Below, in pieces: positions 46,901 through 59,317 of a stretch of DNA of 64,000 bases (position 1 is the first letter of the stretch; every line of letters starts with the position of its first letter). The DNA is from Larus michahellis. Its lineage: Eukaryota > Chordata > Aves > Charadriiformes > Laridae. Below the pieces are notes generated by a model. The model saw nothing but the letters and a program-made list of their open reading frames with translations. It did not search any database and had not been told where the DNA came from. The stretch lies in assembly GCF_964199755.1 (NCBI RefSeq), contig NC_133897.1, positions 133,986,125 through 134,050,124 of the forward strand. The letters are read 5' to 3'. The translations under genes and the position numbers were made by a program.

Positions 46901-49900
46901 AACTATGCTGTAGGGATTTTTTGGGGGTTTTTTTTGGTTGTGTTTTTTTTCTTTTTCCTATTTAAAGCGCCAGCTCAGGTGTTCATGTTACAATGAAAAA
47001 TAATTCTGTGCCATAGCTGATAAATATAGGAATTGTAGAAACTGTTTGGTAGCTATTTTGGTCTCAACTTTTTTAGTTTTAGCTGAGAAAAGCTTAGGTC
47101 ACATTCATAGTAGTCATCTAGTACATTGCCATGAGACATGCCAATGGCAATTAATTAGATGTGTGATTATGTATATGATCCTGATTTACAGATGACTTTT
47201 GAAGAGGCACAACTCTGTAACACACCACTGTCATTTGTCAAGGGCTTTGTCAAGGACACTTTGCCAAAGACACAAAGCTGTTAAATATCCTACAACAAAT
47301 AAAAAACTTTCCAAAACAATGGTGGGATGTGAAATTTCCAGAGCTGACTTATAAACCAATGGGGAGCTATGCATGGGCATGAGAAATGGACTAGGAAAAA
47401 CACAGATTAATTAATTTCCACCCTGATCTGAAGGTTTCTGCAACTGCTGTCGGTAGCAGTCTCTCCATAGGCTTCCACGGGCTTTGTATCGGGCCCATGC
47501 TAATTACCTAAAATGAGTTATTTTTCGTACTAAGCTTCCCTGTGGCTTTTGGCAGGTTTTTGCAAGCCATGCAGCCATAATAAAACTCTTTCCAGTGATG
47601 CCAAAACTAACGATATTCTTTTTTTCTATTTTTTTTGTAATGGATACATGTGCAACGAGAAAGAAGAAGAAATCCCAGCAGGGAATGTTCAAACAACACA
47701 CAAAGCCATATAAGGCTGGAGTTTGCAGGCTTTTATCAACTGAAATGGCTCTGGATCTTCAGTCCCCCACCAAACGCAGAATCAGGCCCCAAGAACTTTC
47801 TGCAGAGCTTCAGAAGTGTGGTAAATGAAAAAAGTTTAATCCATATTTTAGATACATTGCGATCCAACCTTGGCAGCTGCAGAAACATTAAATTTATACA
47901 GATTTTAGCAAAAAGAATAGATAGAAACTGTCCATCTTGTTTCTACCACTGCGAGGGGAACAGATGAAACATGTGGCTGGCCCTACGTAGTTACACCTCC
48001 ATGGGCAGCTCAGAAAACCCCAGCCCCAGGTGGGACTGTGGGAGTCTCCCGCATTCCTGCAGCAGCTCTGCAGCAGAGCTCCTGCACGCAGGAGCGTGGT
48101 GTCCCCACCATGGACCTGCAGGCACTAAAATCCTGGTGTCACCTGCCCTGGGACAGCCTTCTTGAATCACCCAGGGCTGCACATCTACCTGGGCATGCAG
48201 TGGTGAGGACCGACAGGCTCCTAGCAGCCTGCCCCTGAGCTGCAGACCTAGGCTTTAGGATGTCGCTGTCTTTGGGGAAATTTGCCAAGAGATACCCATC
48301 AGCAGCTGCCTTTGACTTGGCCTAATACAAATGGAACCCTCAGGGTTTACACCTGTGGCTCTAGGTGGGCCTGACCACTTGTGATACAGGAGAAACAATT
48401 AATCTTCTTCTGTCCTGCGGAGCTCAGACCGATGGCAAGAAACAGAAAAGGAATCAGAATGAGACAGCGTTTTAGCCAAAATCATCAGAAACGAGGCAGA
48501 ACAAGCAGCTAACCAAATGCCCTGAAGTGCACAAGAAAGCTTGCAGCTTTGGAAGACAAGGAAAAGCCTCCAAATGATTGGAGGGTTTAACAGCAAAATG
48601 AGAAACTACAGAGAATGGAGAGTGCATCGGTAGATTTAAAAGAGGCCAAGGAAGGTTGAAGGTAAATCAAGCTGAACTTCTGCATCTTGGCTCAAGATAA
48701 TAGTGGATCCATGAATCTTACAATGTTCAAAAGGAAGATTTCAGCAAATTACTGAGGTTAAAGAAAGAGCTTGAATAGTGTGCGAAGAGGGCGTGGAGGA
48801 GAGTCACTAACACACAACAGGCTCTTATAGTCAGTAGAGTCCTGGGGGTGATTGATGAGAGAAACTGAGTCTTGGTACCAGCAAGGGAGTCAGCACATAA
48901 TTAGCTGGGCTTTCCTCGTGGGATTTGATTTGCATTGCTGTATATTTAATAGCTGTCAGTGGATTTGCAGTCACAGAGTCAGAGTCAGCCTGGGATGAGG
49001 ATGAAAGAGAAAGTAGAAGATCATAGTGCAGCAAGCTGGCCAAGACCCAAGTAAGAAGTAGTTATGGAGCAGGGAATGACAGACAAAGAGGGGAAGAAGC
49101 AGTGAGAGAAGAACCCAGAAGAAAGATTCCTTCAGCAAGAGCTAGAGGTATCGGATAACAGAAAGAAATTGTAAGGGAACAGGGTGGATGACGTTGCTCG
49201 CTTACATATTCTTCAGGCCACTAGCTCTTAGAAAGAAGTTATCTCAAGGAAAAATCTCCTGGAAATCATTTTCCTGTTTCAAAGAGAATTCACATGTACG
49301 AAAGGACCTACAATGGTCTGGTTTTGCCTGCAAAAAAAGTTGAATTTAATGTATGAAACGGATGCTCCCATGCCTGGGAATGCAATAGGATAAGGCCAGG
49401 CCAGGGCCTAGATTCAGCAAAGGAATAAGGGAATGCTTGAGAGCTTTGTAGAAAAAGTAACTGAAATCATGTAAGGGGAGTTCCTTCCAGGAAGTGGTGA
49501 ACATGATCAACCATCTCTGAAGTCAGATAAGTTGTACATCAACATCCTGTGTGACTGGCTCCTTCTTAAATTTTCCTTTATTATGCAACAGCCTTAAAAA
49601 GAACAGTATTTTCTCAATTAAACACTGAACTAGTCATTAAAGTGTAAGAGGGAAAAGATCCAACAGTACATAAACTCTTGTGTTGAGTCCATTTCAAATC
49701 TCCATAAGCAGTAAAATAGTCATTGCATGGTCACTACTTCAGTCAGTCCCTAAAGGACCATAATTAAGTCTACATATATGCTAAAATTCTGTTCTTTATA
49801 TTAAATCTAATGGGAACAAGTTTGCATGTAATTTATCAATTTTTTTTTAAACGTATGTCCTTGGCATAAACCCCTCAGCATTTAAAAAAATATTTCCCTT

Positions 49901-50828
49901 TCATTCATGTATTATGTGCCTGAAAAAAGACAGAGGGTTTTTTTTCGGTCGAGGTAAACAAAAAGCATGAACACAAAAATGCCTCGCTTGCTTTTGCATG
50001 GACCTGAAAAGCACCACGCAGAGCAAAGCATGTCTGTTCCTTGACCAGCAGGTTGTATATCAAATTCCAGCCCAAGTATTCTTTTAAGGGTGAATTATAC
50101 ACTTTTAAAGCAGGAACTTACTTTCATTGCAATCAAACAATGAAAGAAGTAAATTAGGTAAATTATCTAAGAGGGAAATTGTATTTCCCTGTTCAAAGCA
50201 CAGTGCTGTATAATCGGTGCTGTGACTGCAGAATGCAGGAGCGATACAGAGAAGTAACCTCAACCCCTTCTGATAGAAGGATACTACACTTGGGAGACTA
50301 CAAGAGGAAAAATATTTTCAGTAAGTTCCTTGAGGCTTTCATATTTGCTCCTTAACAATCCTTATTTACCAAAATGGTCTTTGGAGTAATTAAGTCTCAA
50401 ACGCTGTGAGGAAGACCCGTTAAGCCTGGAAGAGATCATCTTCTAAAGTTACGACAAGTGGTGAAAGAGTTTCTGTCAAATAATTAAAATTAAAACGATT
50501 GAATAAAAAAATTGATACAGTGCAAAATCGTTACAGATGCCTAAACATTGAACACAGCCTATCAGATAGGTCTTAAGCTGTGACTTAAATAGGGAAATGT
50601 CAATAAAAATTGTGTTTGGAATGGGATTCCATTCACCCATTTAATAAAATTATTTGGCAGAAAATATAAAATACTTACTGAAAGAGGCTGAGGAGGATCC
50701 AAAGTATATGGGAGGATTCAATATGTGTTGTTCATACAACAAGTAAAGCTACAGCCTATGAAATTAAAGGAATGGGACAAACAAAAAATCAAACTAGGTG
50801 ATAACACTGGGTTTGTCTGAGATTATGT
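43951..50828. other. Gene-free intergenic sequence
   Basis: About 6.9 kb without a recognised gene. It holds (AATA)n near 45743-45760, T/G-rich low-complexity sequence at 46915-46960 and a somewhat GC-richer patch at 47975-48250 with Pro/Ser/Cys-rich short frames of no known family. Confidence 0.55.
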
Positions 50829-51230
50829 CTTTTAATCCAACCACTTCCCTGGGGAGCCTGTTCCAGTGCTTGACCACCCTCTCAGTGAAGAACTTTTTCC
50901 TAATATCCAGTCTGAACTTCCCTGGGAACAGCTTAAGCCATTCCCTTGCATCCCATCACCTGACACCAGAGAGCGGAGATCAGCACCTCCCTCTCTGCTC
51001 CCACTCATGAGGAAGTTGTAGACAGCAATGAGGTCACCCCTTAGTCTCCTCTAAACTGAACAAACCCCATATCTTCAGCCATTCATAAGTCATGCCCTCT
51101 CGTTCTTTCACCTTTGTTGCCCTCTGTTGGACACATTATAATATTTTTATATCCTTATATTGTGAAGCCCAAAGCTGCAGACAGTACTCAAGGTGAGGCC
51201 GCACCAACCCTGACTACAGTGTAACAATCA
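50829..51230 (-). mobile_element. Old CR1 LINE fragment
   Basis: Minus-strand CR1 words in order: CACTTCCCTGGGGAGCCTG, TTCCAGTGCTTGACC, AAGAACTTTTTCCTAATATC, then GTTGCCCTCTGTTGGACAC and TGAGGCCGCACCAACC. The 3' octamer tail and the coding frame are lost. Divergence and deletions make it an old copy. Confidence 0.88.
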
Positions 51231-52027
51231 CTTTTTTTGACTGGTCGCTCGATGCTGATTATAATGAGAGTCTAGGACACTAGCTTGGATGAAGGGATCT
51301 GCCCTGTAGGCACCTCCACTGGGATAGAAGAGTCCTGCCCCTACAGTCCATCTCAAAAATGAACTGTAATAAGGATGGACTCCTAAAGAGGGCATCCACC
51401 GCCCAGGGTTCAAAGTGAAACCCCTTGGACTGGGCCACACTTCCATTTGAAAGTGAAGATGGTCACTGCTCATACCTCTTATCTGAGTGCTGCTTTGAAA
51501 AATTCATTCAAGTAAATCTGTGGGACTTCCTTGCATATGGACAAGATTACTCGGGTAGGCAAGAAAAAAATCGCTTGCAGAGAGCAAGATTGCAAAAAAA
51601 TAGGCCTGAAGTAGCTGAATCATTAGGGATCAGAATTAATTTCCTCGTTTTACCTAATGACCATAGAGGAAGACAAATAAAGCATGGAGACTTGGACTGA
51701 CTTAGTGGTGACATCCACAACAGTCAGGCTTGACTTAGCTGACAGGGTCAAACTCCTGCTAGTAGTAGCTAAGAGTAAGGGATATGCATATGTACAATAA
51801 ACTTATCATTTTCAACAACTGTTTTAAAGTTTTAAGTGGCAGAGTAATAAAATAATGTATTAAGTAAAGGCTTCATTAGCTGGCGTAATTCCCAGAATGT
51901 ACTATGGTAAAATTTTTGATTTGAGATAATAGTAGGTGATAATTTTTTGAAAGTTCTGTGTTTATTTTCTCACAGCCTCTGAATAAAGAGAAGGCCAAGC
52001 TACCACAAAAAGTGAGTATTAAATTCA

Positions 52028-52073
52028 AATTCCACCCTAAAGTAAAGGTGAATTCCACCCTAAAGTAAAGGTG
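52028..52073 (+). repeat. Exact tandem duplication of a 23-bp unit
   Basis: Two identical adjacent copies of a unit starting AATTCCACCC and ending AAAGGTG (52028-52050 and 52051-52073). Confidence 0.95.
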
Positions 52074-52445
52074 TTTGGGTGCTGTCACATAAGATTTTAC
52101 TTCTGACAAACCACTATATGTGTATTTGTTCAGAGAACAAACAAGAAGTCCTGTGCACTTCTAAGAGCTAAGTAATTACTAAAAGAAGTACAAAATCATC
52201 TCAAAACAGCTGGTGGGTTTTAGGAGAGCTAGCTGAGATCTTGAGGCTGGAAGGATTTGTCTGGCCCTATGTGCAACGCAAGGAGGGGGTCCAAAAAAGA
52301 TGCCCATGTAATAAAGTATTGCCTTAAAGACTTCTGTTGTGATGAACTTTGTCGAAATAAAGGCAGTCAATACCAATTCAAAGGATTTCTTTCTGCCTAA
52401 TAAAAGTAGATAGAAAGCAATATATGAGTCTGAAGTGCTCCCACG

Positions 52446-52510
52446 TATATCGGAAATATATACATATATAGATGGGATATATATATATATATGGGAAATA
52501 TATATGGGAA
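52446..52510. repeat. TA-rich microsatellite with GGGA interruptions
   Basis: Alternating AT runs (ATATATACATATATA, then about nine AT units) interrupted by GATGGG and ATGGGAA words. Confidence 0.85.
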
Positions 52511-55120
52511 AGCATCATTTCACCTGCATGTTTTCCCTCAACGCTTGTCTCTAAGAAGAGCGCTGTTACAGTAGGTGTTGAGGAGAAGTTGAACTGAAGA
52601 ACTGAATTGAGAAGAAGAGTCTGGAGAATGGTAGTATCCTTTACAATAATAGCATGTGTGGTCCTCAGGTCCCTGGCAATGAACCATAGCCATTCTCTGG
52701 ATCAGATTGGCAAAAATTGCTTGCTCCAGCTTCTGCTGAAGGTTCATGCCTGTACAGAATGCCAAAAATGCACACTAATAAAATCAACCATCCCAATAAC
52801 CCTGCACATACCTTCTTATTGCCATGCAATATCTAAGTGCTTTTTGGCAGATGATGAACGAGCTTTTGTCATGCCTTAAAATTAAGCCTATTTTACAACT
52901 GAGAAAAATAAGAACCCAGATACAATTTACTGAGATTTAGGGGCTGTGCCTGAAGTGTATTCTGGGATGAGAGTCCTCCTCCACATAGTCCTGGGCTACT
53001 GCCCAAACATAATACAAGTTTTTCTCTTCTCTTTTCTTTTCTTTCTTTTTCTTGACATGATAGCACCAGTCAAGAAGGGTCTCTATCAACTATTTTCCTT
53101 CAAGCTACTCTTCAGAAAGTTTTTTCTAGCCCCAAAGCTAGACCTCTGTTCTGAGAAAATAAAGAAAGAAGTCAAAGGAGTTTAAAACCCTCTGGGATTG
53201 ATTTTTCTCTGACAGATTTGCCTTTATATTTCCATTGGTCCATCCATTTACACGGTAAAGTCCTTAGGACAAAGATCAAGTCTTCTCAGCCTTGCCCAGG
53301 CCTGAATGTATCATTTGAGCTGAATGAATAAAAGAACATGACTCAGTTAACATTTGGACTAACTCTGATTTCTAAGGCTGTTACCCAGCCATCATGCTTC
53401 CTTGTTATCTTTTTATGATACCACATAACATCGCTTTCTATTTCTGACAGGAGGGAGTTTACCCATATTTTGCTCCTCAATCTGCAGCATCGAATGCACA
53501 TCGATTTACATATTAAAACACAAGCAGTCTCTGTTTTTTGTAGTTTGACACCACATCAGTGCTCAAGAACTCCATTCAGACCATCTACATACCCAGATAT
53601 ACCTAAATTAGACCTCTATTGTAGATGATGTGCACGCAGACCTAATTCAGGCGTTGGATAGAATCAGGCTTTGAGTCTCCTTCTAGTCCAGACTTTCTGG
53701 ACTAGAACTGCTCAACATTTCTTTAATTAAATCAGTGTCCATCTTTCTTGAAATAAACGGGTAAACAATTGTTTGGCCCTTTACAAAACTTCCTAAAAAT
53801 CAGAATAAATAAGACCATTTATTTCATTTCTTTCTCTCCATTTCCTTCATTTGCTTGCTTGCTTGCACATGTGAGTCTTTAGTCTGTAAAATAACATGTT
53901 TGCAATTATCTTGCCTATCATGTATCTAATACTGCATGGGTGACTACTGTCTCCTGGGCAGGAGGCTGGGAAATACTGCTTTTGGTTTCTGTTTAGAAAT
54001 TTCTGAGGAGGTATCGTACTTCCTTCCCCACAACATAAACACTACTGAGACTTAATAAATCCATACGCACAGATACTTGCAAAGGCACTGGCATTTACCA
54101 TAGGTTAAACCACATTTTTCTATTGCAGCTCCAAGCTTATATAGACCACATCCTTGAAGTTATCATTCTTTTCTATACTGTGTCGTGTTCCAATTCCTTT
54201 GGCTAGAGATAACTGGGACACCGAGGGGCAGGCAGACATTCCAATACATAGCCCTAGAGTGGAGAATCTGGGAGCACTTCTAGTCCCGGGTGGGTCTGGT
54301 TCATGCAAGCCATGGGCTGATTTGTACACTGCATTGAGATTCTGGTGTACCTCCAAGAGGAGGTCATCTGCAAGCTGCAGTGGAGCTCCAGTGCACTCCA
54401 GCAAATCCCCAATTCAATGATCAGAGAGCCAATATCCCAGAAGGTAGCATATTGCACACCTGGAGGTCAGTCTTTCAGTCTAAACACTTTGTGGAAGGAC
54501 TATAAGCAAAACAATCAGGTTTTGGGTTTGTTCTGTTTTTTTTTTTTTTTTTGGTTTGTTTTGTTCTGCAGATGTTTTCCTTGTCTTGTTCTCCTTTTCC
54601 CAGGGGAGAGTTGCATGCACATCTGTGGTTCTTGGTTGGGAAGGGTACTGGTCATTTTATGAACGACCACATTTGTACTGAGGTAAGTCGAGAAGTTTTG
54701 TTCCCAGCTATTTTCCCTAGTGCATTACAGTGTTAACTCATGCCACGGAAAGGCTGGTACCAGCAGAACAAGCTGATGTGCATGCTGAAGTTGAGAAAAA
54801 AACAGCACCAGGCACAGAAATACTGTGCCAACAGCTGGTGCTTGAACCACTGGTGAAGCCTCACTGCTGCGACTGGTTGCATTCAAGCAGACCCTGGACA
54901 CAGCCAGATGAAAGCTCGGTGAACAGAGCAGGTCTTCTCAAAAAAGATCTCCACAGGTCACATACCTACATTCCTTACACATTCTTGTGTATTACATACC
55001 TTAGATTTGTTTTGTGGTCATTCTAGGTGCTAGGACATTTTTTTCACTGATCTTTTAAATCACCTGAATAAGTAAACCAGCACTGCCTGTTAGGTGCAAA
55101 GAATGAAGTGATGTCATTTC

Positions 55121-55138
55121 GGCGGGGGGGGCGGGGGG
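55121..55138 (+). other. Isolated G-rich run
   Basis: GGCGGGGGGGGCGGGGGG embedded in AT-rich DNA. It has limited quadruplex potential. A sequencing or assembly length error is possible. Confidence 0.6.
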
Positions 55139-55509
55139 AAGGAAAAGAAGTGCTGAACCAAGTTTCAATTGTCTTTAGTCATTTTGCAAAAATGCATTGA
55201 TTTGCTGCCAAGGCAGGCTGACCTTTATCACTGCCTTGGTGTCCTCCAGAAGACTCTGCAGACTGTGCCTGACCATCAGGGTAAACTGTTGCTTTTTATG
55301 CTTTATGTTCCTAATGCATTGATCAATAAACTTTAAAGTGAAAAATTAGAAAAAAATAGATAGGATTTCTGAACTGCTCATCTGTCCCATGCAAGTATAC
55401 TACGTATATCCTAGAGACGTAGGACAGCTGCTGAATAGGTAGTTGGCATTGATTTGAAAAACTAGGGCCAAGAAATTATGAGCTTCGCCTTGGCACTTCA
55501 ACTTACACT

Positions 55510-55640
55510 GCTGAGAAGTTTTTGTTTTATTTGGTATTTGTATTTTAGAAATATGCATTTATTTTAATTTCACCTTTACGTGGCTGAGAAGTTTTTGTTT
55601 TATTTGGTATTTGTATTTTAGCAGTATGCATTTATTTTAA
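55510..55640 (+). repeat. Tandem duplication, 73-bp period
   Basis: A block beginning GCTGAGAAGTTTTTG and extending to TATGCATTTATTTTAA occurs at 55510 and again at 55583, with only a few differences (AAATATG versus GCAGTATG). The second copy ends at about 55640. Confidence 0.93.
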
Positions 55641-58206
55641 AAATATTCTATCAAGAGCCAGGGTAGTATAGCTCTGGCAGAGTACCTTCGCATTTGTTGG
55701 AATCAAAAGGGTTCAGCACTTTGCATGCTCTTATCAGAAACCAATAGTTACAAATTCATTTTAATTGGTTTGTTGATTTACTCTATGCATAGACTACTCT
55801 CAGCTGTCAAAAAAGGTTTTCACTGCGTTGCAGATACAATTGACTACCCATAAAACATAATATTAAACATCCAGTCCATATAAATACTTTTAAGATTAAG
55901 CTGCTACATTCCAAACTGACCTCTTTACTCTGATTCCTTCCAGCTTTAACTGTGAATTCTTTGGATTGCTAAATGTAGTGATAAAAATATATTTACTTTA
56001 GAGTATTTAACTATTGAAACTAGAACCAGCTAAAATTTCAGTGTAATTTCTTGAGCTAAACCAAGCACATTATTTTTTTATAAAAGTAATAATAAAATCA
56101 CCCAGAATTAAATTACCACTTTGAATGATGACCAACAAGATAAAGGAGAGCAAATATGTTAACAGTCTTCTTTCTGAGATATAAGGTATAAGCAGGGTCA
56201 GTATATTTTCATAAGATTAGCGCATACCTGTTGGAAATGAAGTCTAAACAGCTTCTAAATCCATCATAAGGTTTTTTTCATACAAAATGTCCATGGATTG
56301 TACCTGCATTGGTCAACAACAATGTAAGATTATCTTCTCTACCACAGCATTGTTTGATAATTTTTTATGTCAATTTCCTTAAAATAAATAACCGTAGATC
56401 AGGATTTCCACATTGGTTTAATTTTTTATGTCTATATTTGTAAAAGTTCAGTCCTCCAGGATATACACTACTATATGTATTGGTATGGGAATTACTTGGG
56501 TAGGACAGGTATCTAGAGCAGACCGTCTGTACAAAACCCCTTTTAAATAGAGGAGATTTTTACATTTTGAGCTGACTAGCAGAATACTTCCTCTCCCCTA
56601 ATACCTCTCTTTATTTTTTTCTTATCACAGGATAACTGTGTGGAAGCAAAAGATGTGTTGGTAAAGGGCTCGAATTTCTGACTTACACGCTGAGCAAATG
56701 TTTCTCAGATTCGCCTGCAAGGATATTTACTGTGAAATCACTGGAGTGCAAAACAGCATGACTAACATCATGCCCTTTAAAAAGACTGTTTATGGTAGCC
56801 AAACATTCACTTTGGAGTTTAGAACTGTTAATTCTCTTACTAGTGCTAAAGGAACAAGACTAAGAAGTAACGTAGGAGAAATTGTGACTCCGTTTGTGAG
56901 GGCCAAAGTTGAAGGTGCAACGTTCTTCCTGCACTGCTAAATCAAAGTTAAAGCTTGAAAAGAGAAGACGTCCTCCCTCCTACATCCTTTGCCAGTTGCT
57001 CTCACTTTCTTCCAGCAAAGAAAGATGGTGGCTATTTCAATCCAAAGTCCCTCAGGCAAGACCTGTTTCAACTAGATTAACAAGAGTCAGGGTAACCCAA
57101 TTCACAGCGACACACCAGTCTCTTCTTTAGGTGTAACAATTGCACTTATCAGTTTTGGAAAGAAAGCTGATGGCTTCTCAGTTTGGGCTGGGACCCTACC
57201 TAAAGCCATCTCCCGGGAAAGATGCCCTTCAGCTAGTTCCCAGTGCTCACATGCTCTTTTCCCACAGGACAGGCTCACCTTTCCCATCCCCTTCAGCAGG
57301 CCTGTAGCATGAATGTATACAGGGACACTAGGCACGGATTTTAAAGAGCTTTTTTTTAAGACAAAAGGTTAAAAATTGACTTCCAAGTGGATGAAATGGG
57401 AGGATCACATTTGTAGCAGTTATCTTCAAGTGACTGAAAAATGTCTTCCCCGGGACTTAGTTACCAGAAATTTGAGCACCCTGGCAGAGGCTGCAGCTGT
57501 CGTACTCTCAATTATTTCCCGTCTTATCTCCCTGGTTTTCACTGTGCAGCAAAATCGAGCCTGAGTAATAATAGGATGTGCACTGGGGGCATCCGACTCC
57601 TTGTGTCGAGTGTGAGGAGAGCCAGAGCTCCCGTAAACCTCCCAGCAGCCCGGGGCAAGGTTATGGAGGGAGGGAGGCACTTATGGAAGGAAGGTTATGT
57701 CCCTCTCCCTGACCTCTCTATTTACAGCAACTTGAAAAAAAAGGTCCTTCAGCTTGCTCCTGATTAGGTGAACTCTCGTTAGGGAGAAAAATAATGACAC
57801 TGGTGTGCATGGCACATATCAAAGCTTTCTGTGCACATATCTCCAAGACAATGCCTGTTAAATACCTGTCTATGAAGTCCCTATAATTATTTGCTAAATA
57901 AGGCTGCATCACTGTGTTTTTAACTGCTCAGTTAAAATAAGTATGAGTAAGGTCAGTTTTTCTTCGTCTGAGAAATGGTGTTTTAAAATGATAATTTTCT
58001 GCTTCCTTTCTGGTTTTGGGATCCTAATTTATTCTTGTGCAAGCTTTATCCAACTGTTTTCTTACGTATCAGTTAGACTTTAGATTTGAAAGAAAAGTTT
58101 TTAATTGAAAAGTTTTATGTTCGAAATGCCTATGCAGGCATAAAATAAAAGCTTGAGGCCTAATTAACTTCATTATGAGGAAAACACACTTTCAGACGTA
58201 AAGGGA

Positions 58207-58230
58207 CTTTGGCTGCATGTGCAGCCAAAG
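58207..58230. repeat. Perfect inverted repeat, 11-bp arms
   Basis: CTTTGGCTGCA and its exact reverse complement are separated by TG. The length is 24 bp, and function is unknown. Confidence 0.9.
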
Positions 58231-58539
58231 CTCTCTTCCCCCATATAGAAATTCCACAGTTGTAAAAAGCTCAGATGTTTTGTCTAGGCCTACTTTTCCT
58301 TCAGGATTTTTAAGGAAATTAGTATCCTTTAGTCACGTGAGATGTGTCTCCACAGTGTAACACTGCGGGGCTTGATGTAGAAAAGGGCAGCGTTAGTGAT
58401 ATACATCACTAGTGCTCGTTAGCCCAGTGACAAATACAGTCTATTAGCCAGAGAAAGATGCACTGATAAAAACAGCTACCTCACTCTGACACCCCTAATC
58501 AGCACTCACTTGGGTTCCTATATTTGAAAAATTTGTCCT

Positions 58540-58632
58540 GAATATATATACACACACACAGACACACATGTATATACTCACACATATATATGCATATATG
58601 TGTATATACATTCATATGTATATGTATATTTA
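58540..58632. repeat. Compound (TA/CA)n microsatellite
   Basis: Mixed ATATATACACACACACAG, CACACATATATATG and GTATATGTATAT runs over about 90 bp. Confidence 0.9.
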
Positions 58633-59085
58633 AGTTGCAAGTCCATTAATTTATTTAAAGTTAAAATAAGATTTATCATTGCTGAAACTGAAATCAACGT
58701 TCCTTTACTACGAAAAAAACTTTATTCCACTAAAAGAAATACATTTACTTTAGATACAGCCTTTACCGTACAGTAATACCTGCATAAGCATTTACATTTG
58801 AGCTGTAAAAGCACTTTCATGAATATAGGTTAAATACCCTATCAACAGCAGTGCAAAATACATAAATCAACAAATGAAAATGAAGTAAAAGCAGTTACTG
58901 TAATAAAGTTTATTCTAAATTTTAATTCAAATTTGTAAAACTGTAAATGCTGAAATGATTTTACAAATGCTCAACCCACTTGCGTGCATGCAGTTAAGCA
59001 TTAAGAACTCCAAACCCACCTCTGATGTAAATCAGTTCCAGAACTCATCTACCCTGCTGCTAGCCACTTTGTCATCCTTCAGTGG

Positions 59086-59317
59086 AACATTTCTTTACTG
59101 TGAGGGTGGTGAGACACTGGCACAAGTTGCCCTGGGAGGCTGTGGATGCCCCATCCCTGGAAGTGTTCAAGGCCAGGCTGGATGGGGCTTTGAGCAGCCT
59201 GATCTAGTGGGAGGTGTCCCTGCCCATGGCAGGGGGCTTGGAACTAAGTGATCTTTAAGGTCCCTTCCAACCCGAACCATTCTGTGATTTTGTGATTCTG
59301 TGATTCTGTGATTCTGT
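59086..59317 (+). mobile_element. CR1 LINE 3' fragment
   Basis: The only plus-strand CR1 copy recognised. It starts at TTCTTTACTGTGAGGGTGG, passes through CTGGATGGGGCTTTGAGCAG and GTCCCTTCCAACCC, and ends in about five ATTCTGTG-type octamers. It encodes only the last residues of ORF2 and is of the same general type as the older element at 42325-43950. Confidence 0.94.

Larger units (their letters stand above)
51231..59085. other. Gene-free AT-rich intergenic sequence
   Basis: About 7.9 kb with no recognised gene or RNA. It contains the small tandem duplications and microsatellites listed separately, a T-run at about 54536-54553 and a G-rich block at 55121-55138. Confidence 0.55.
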
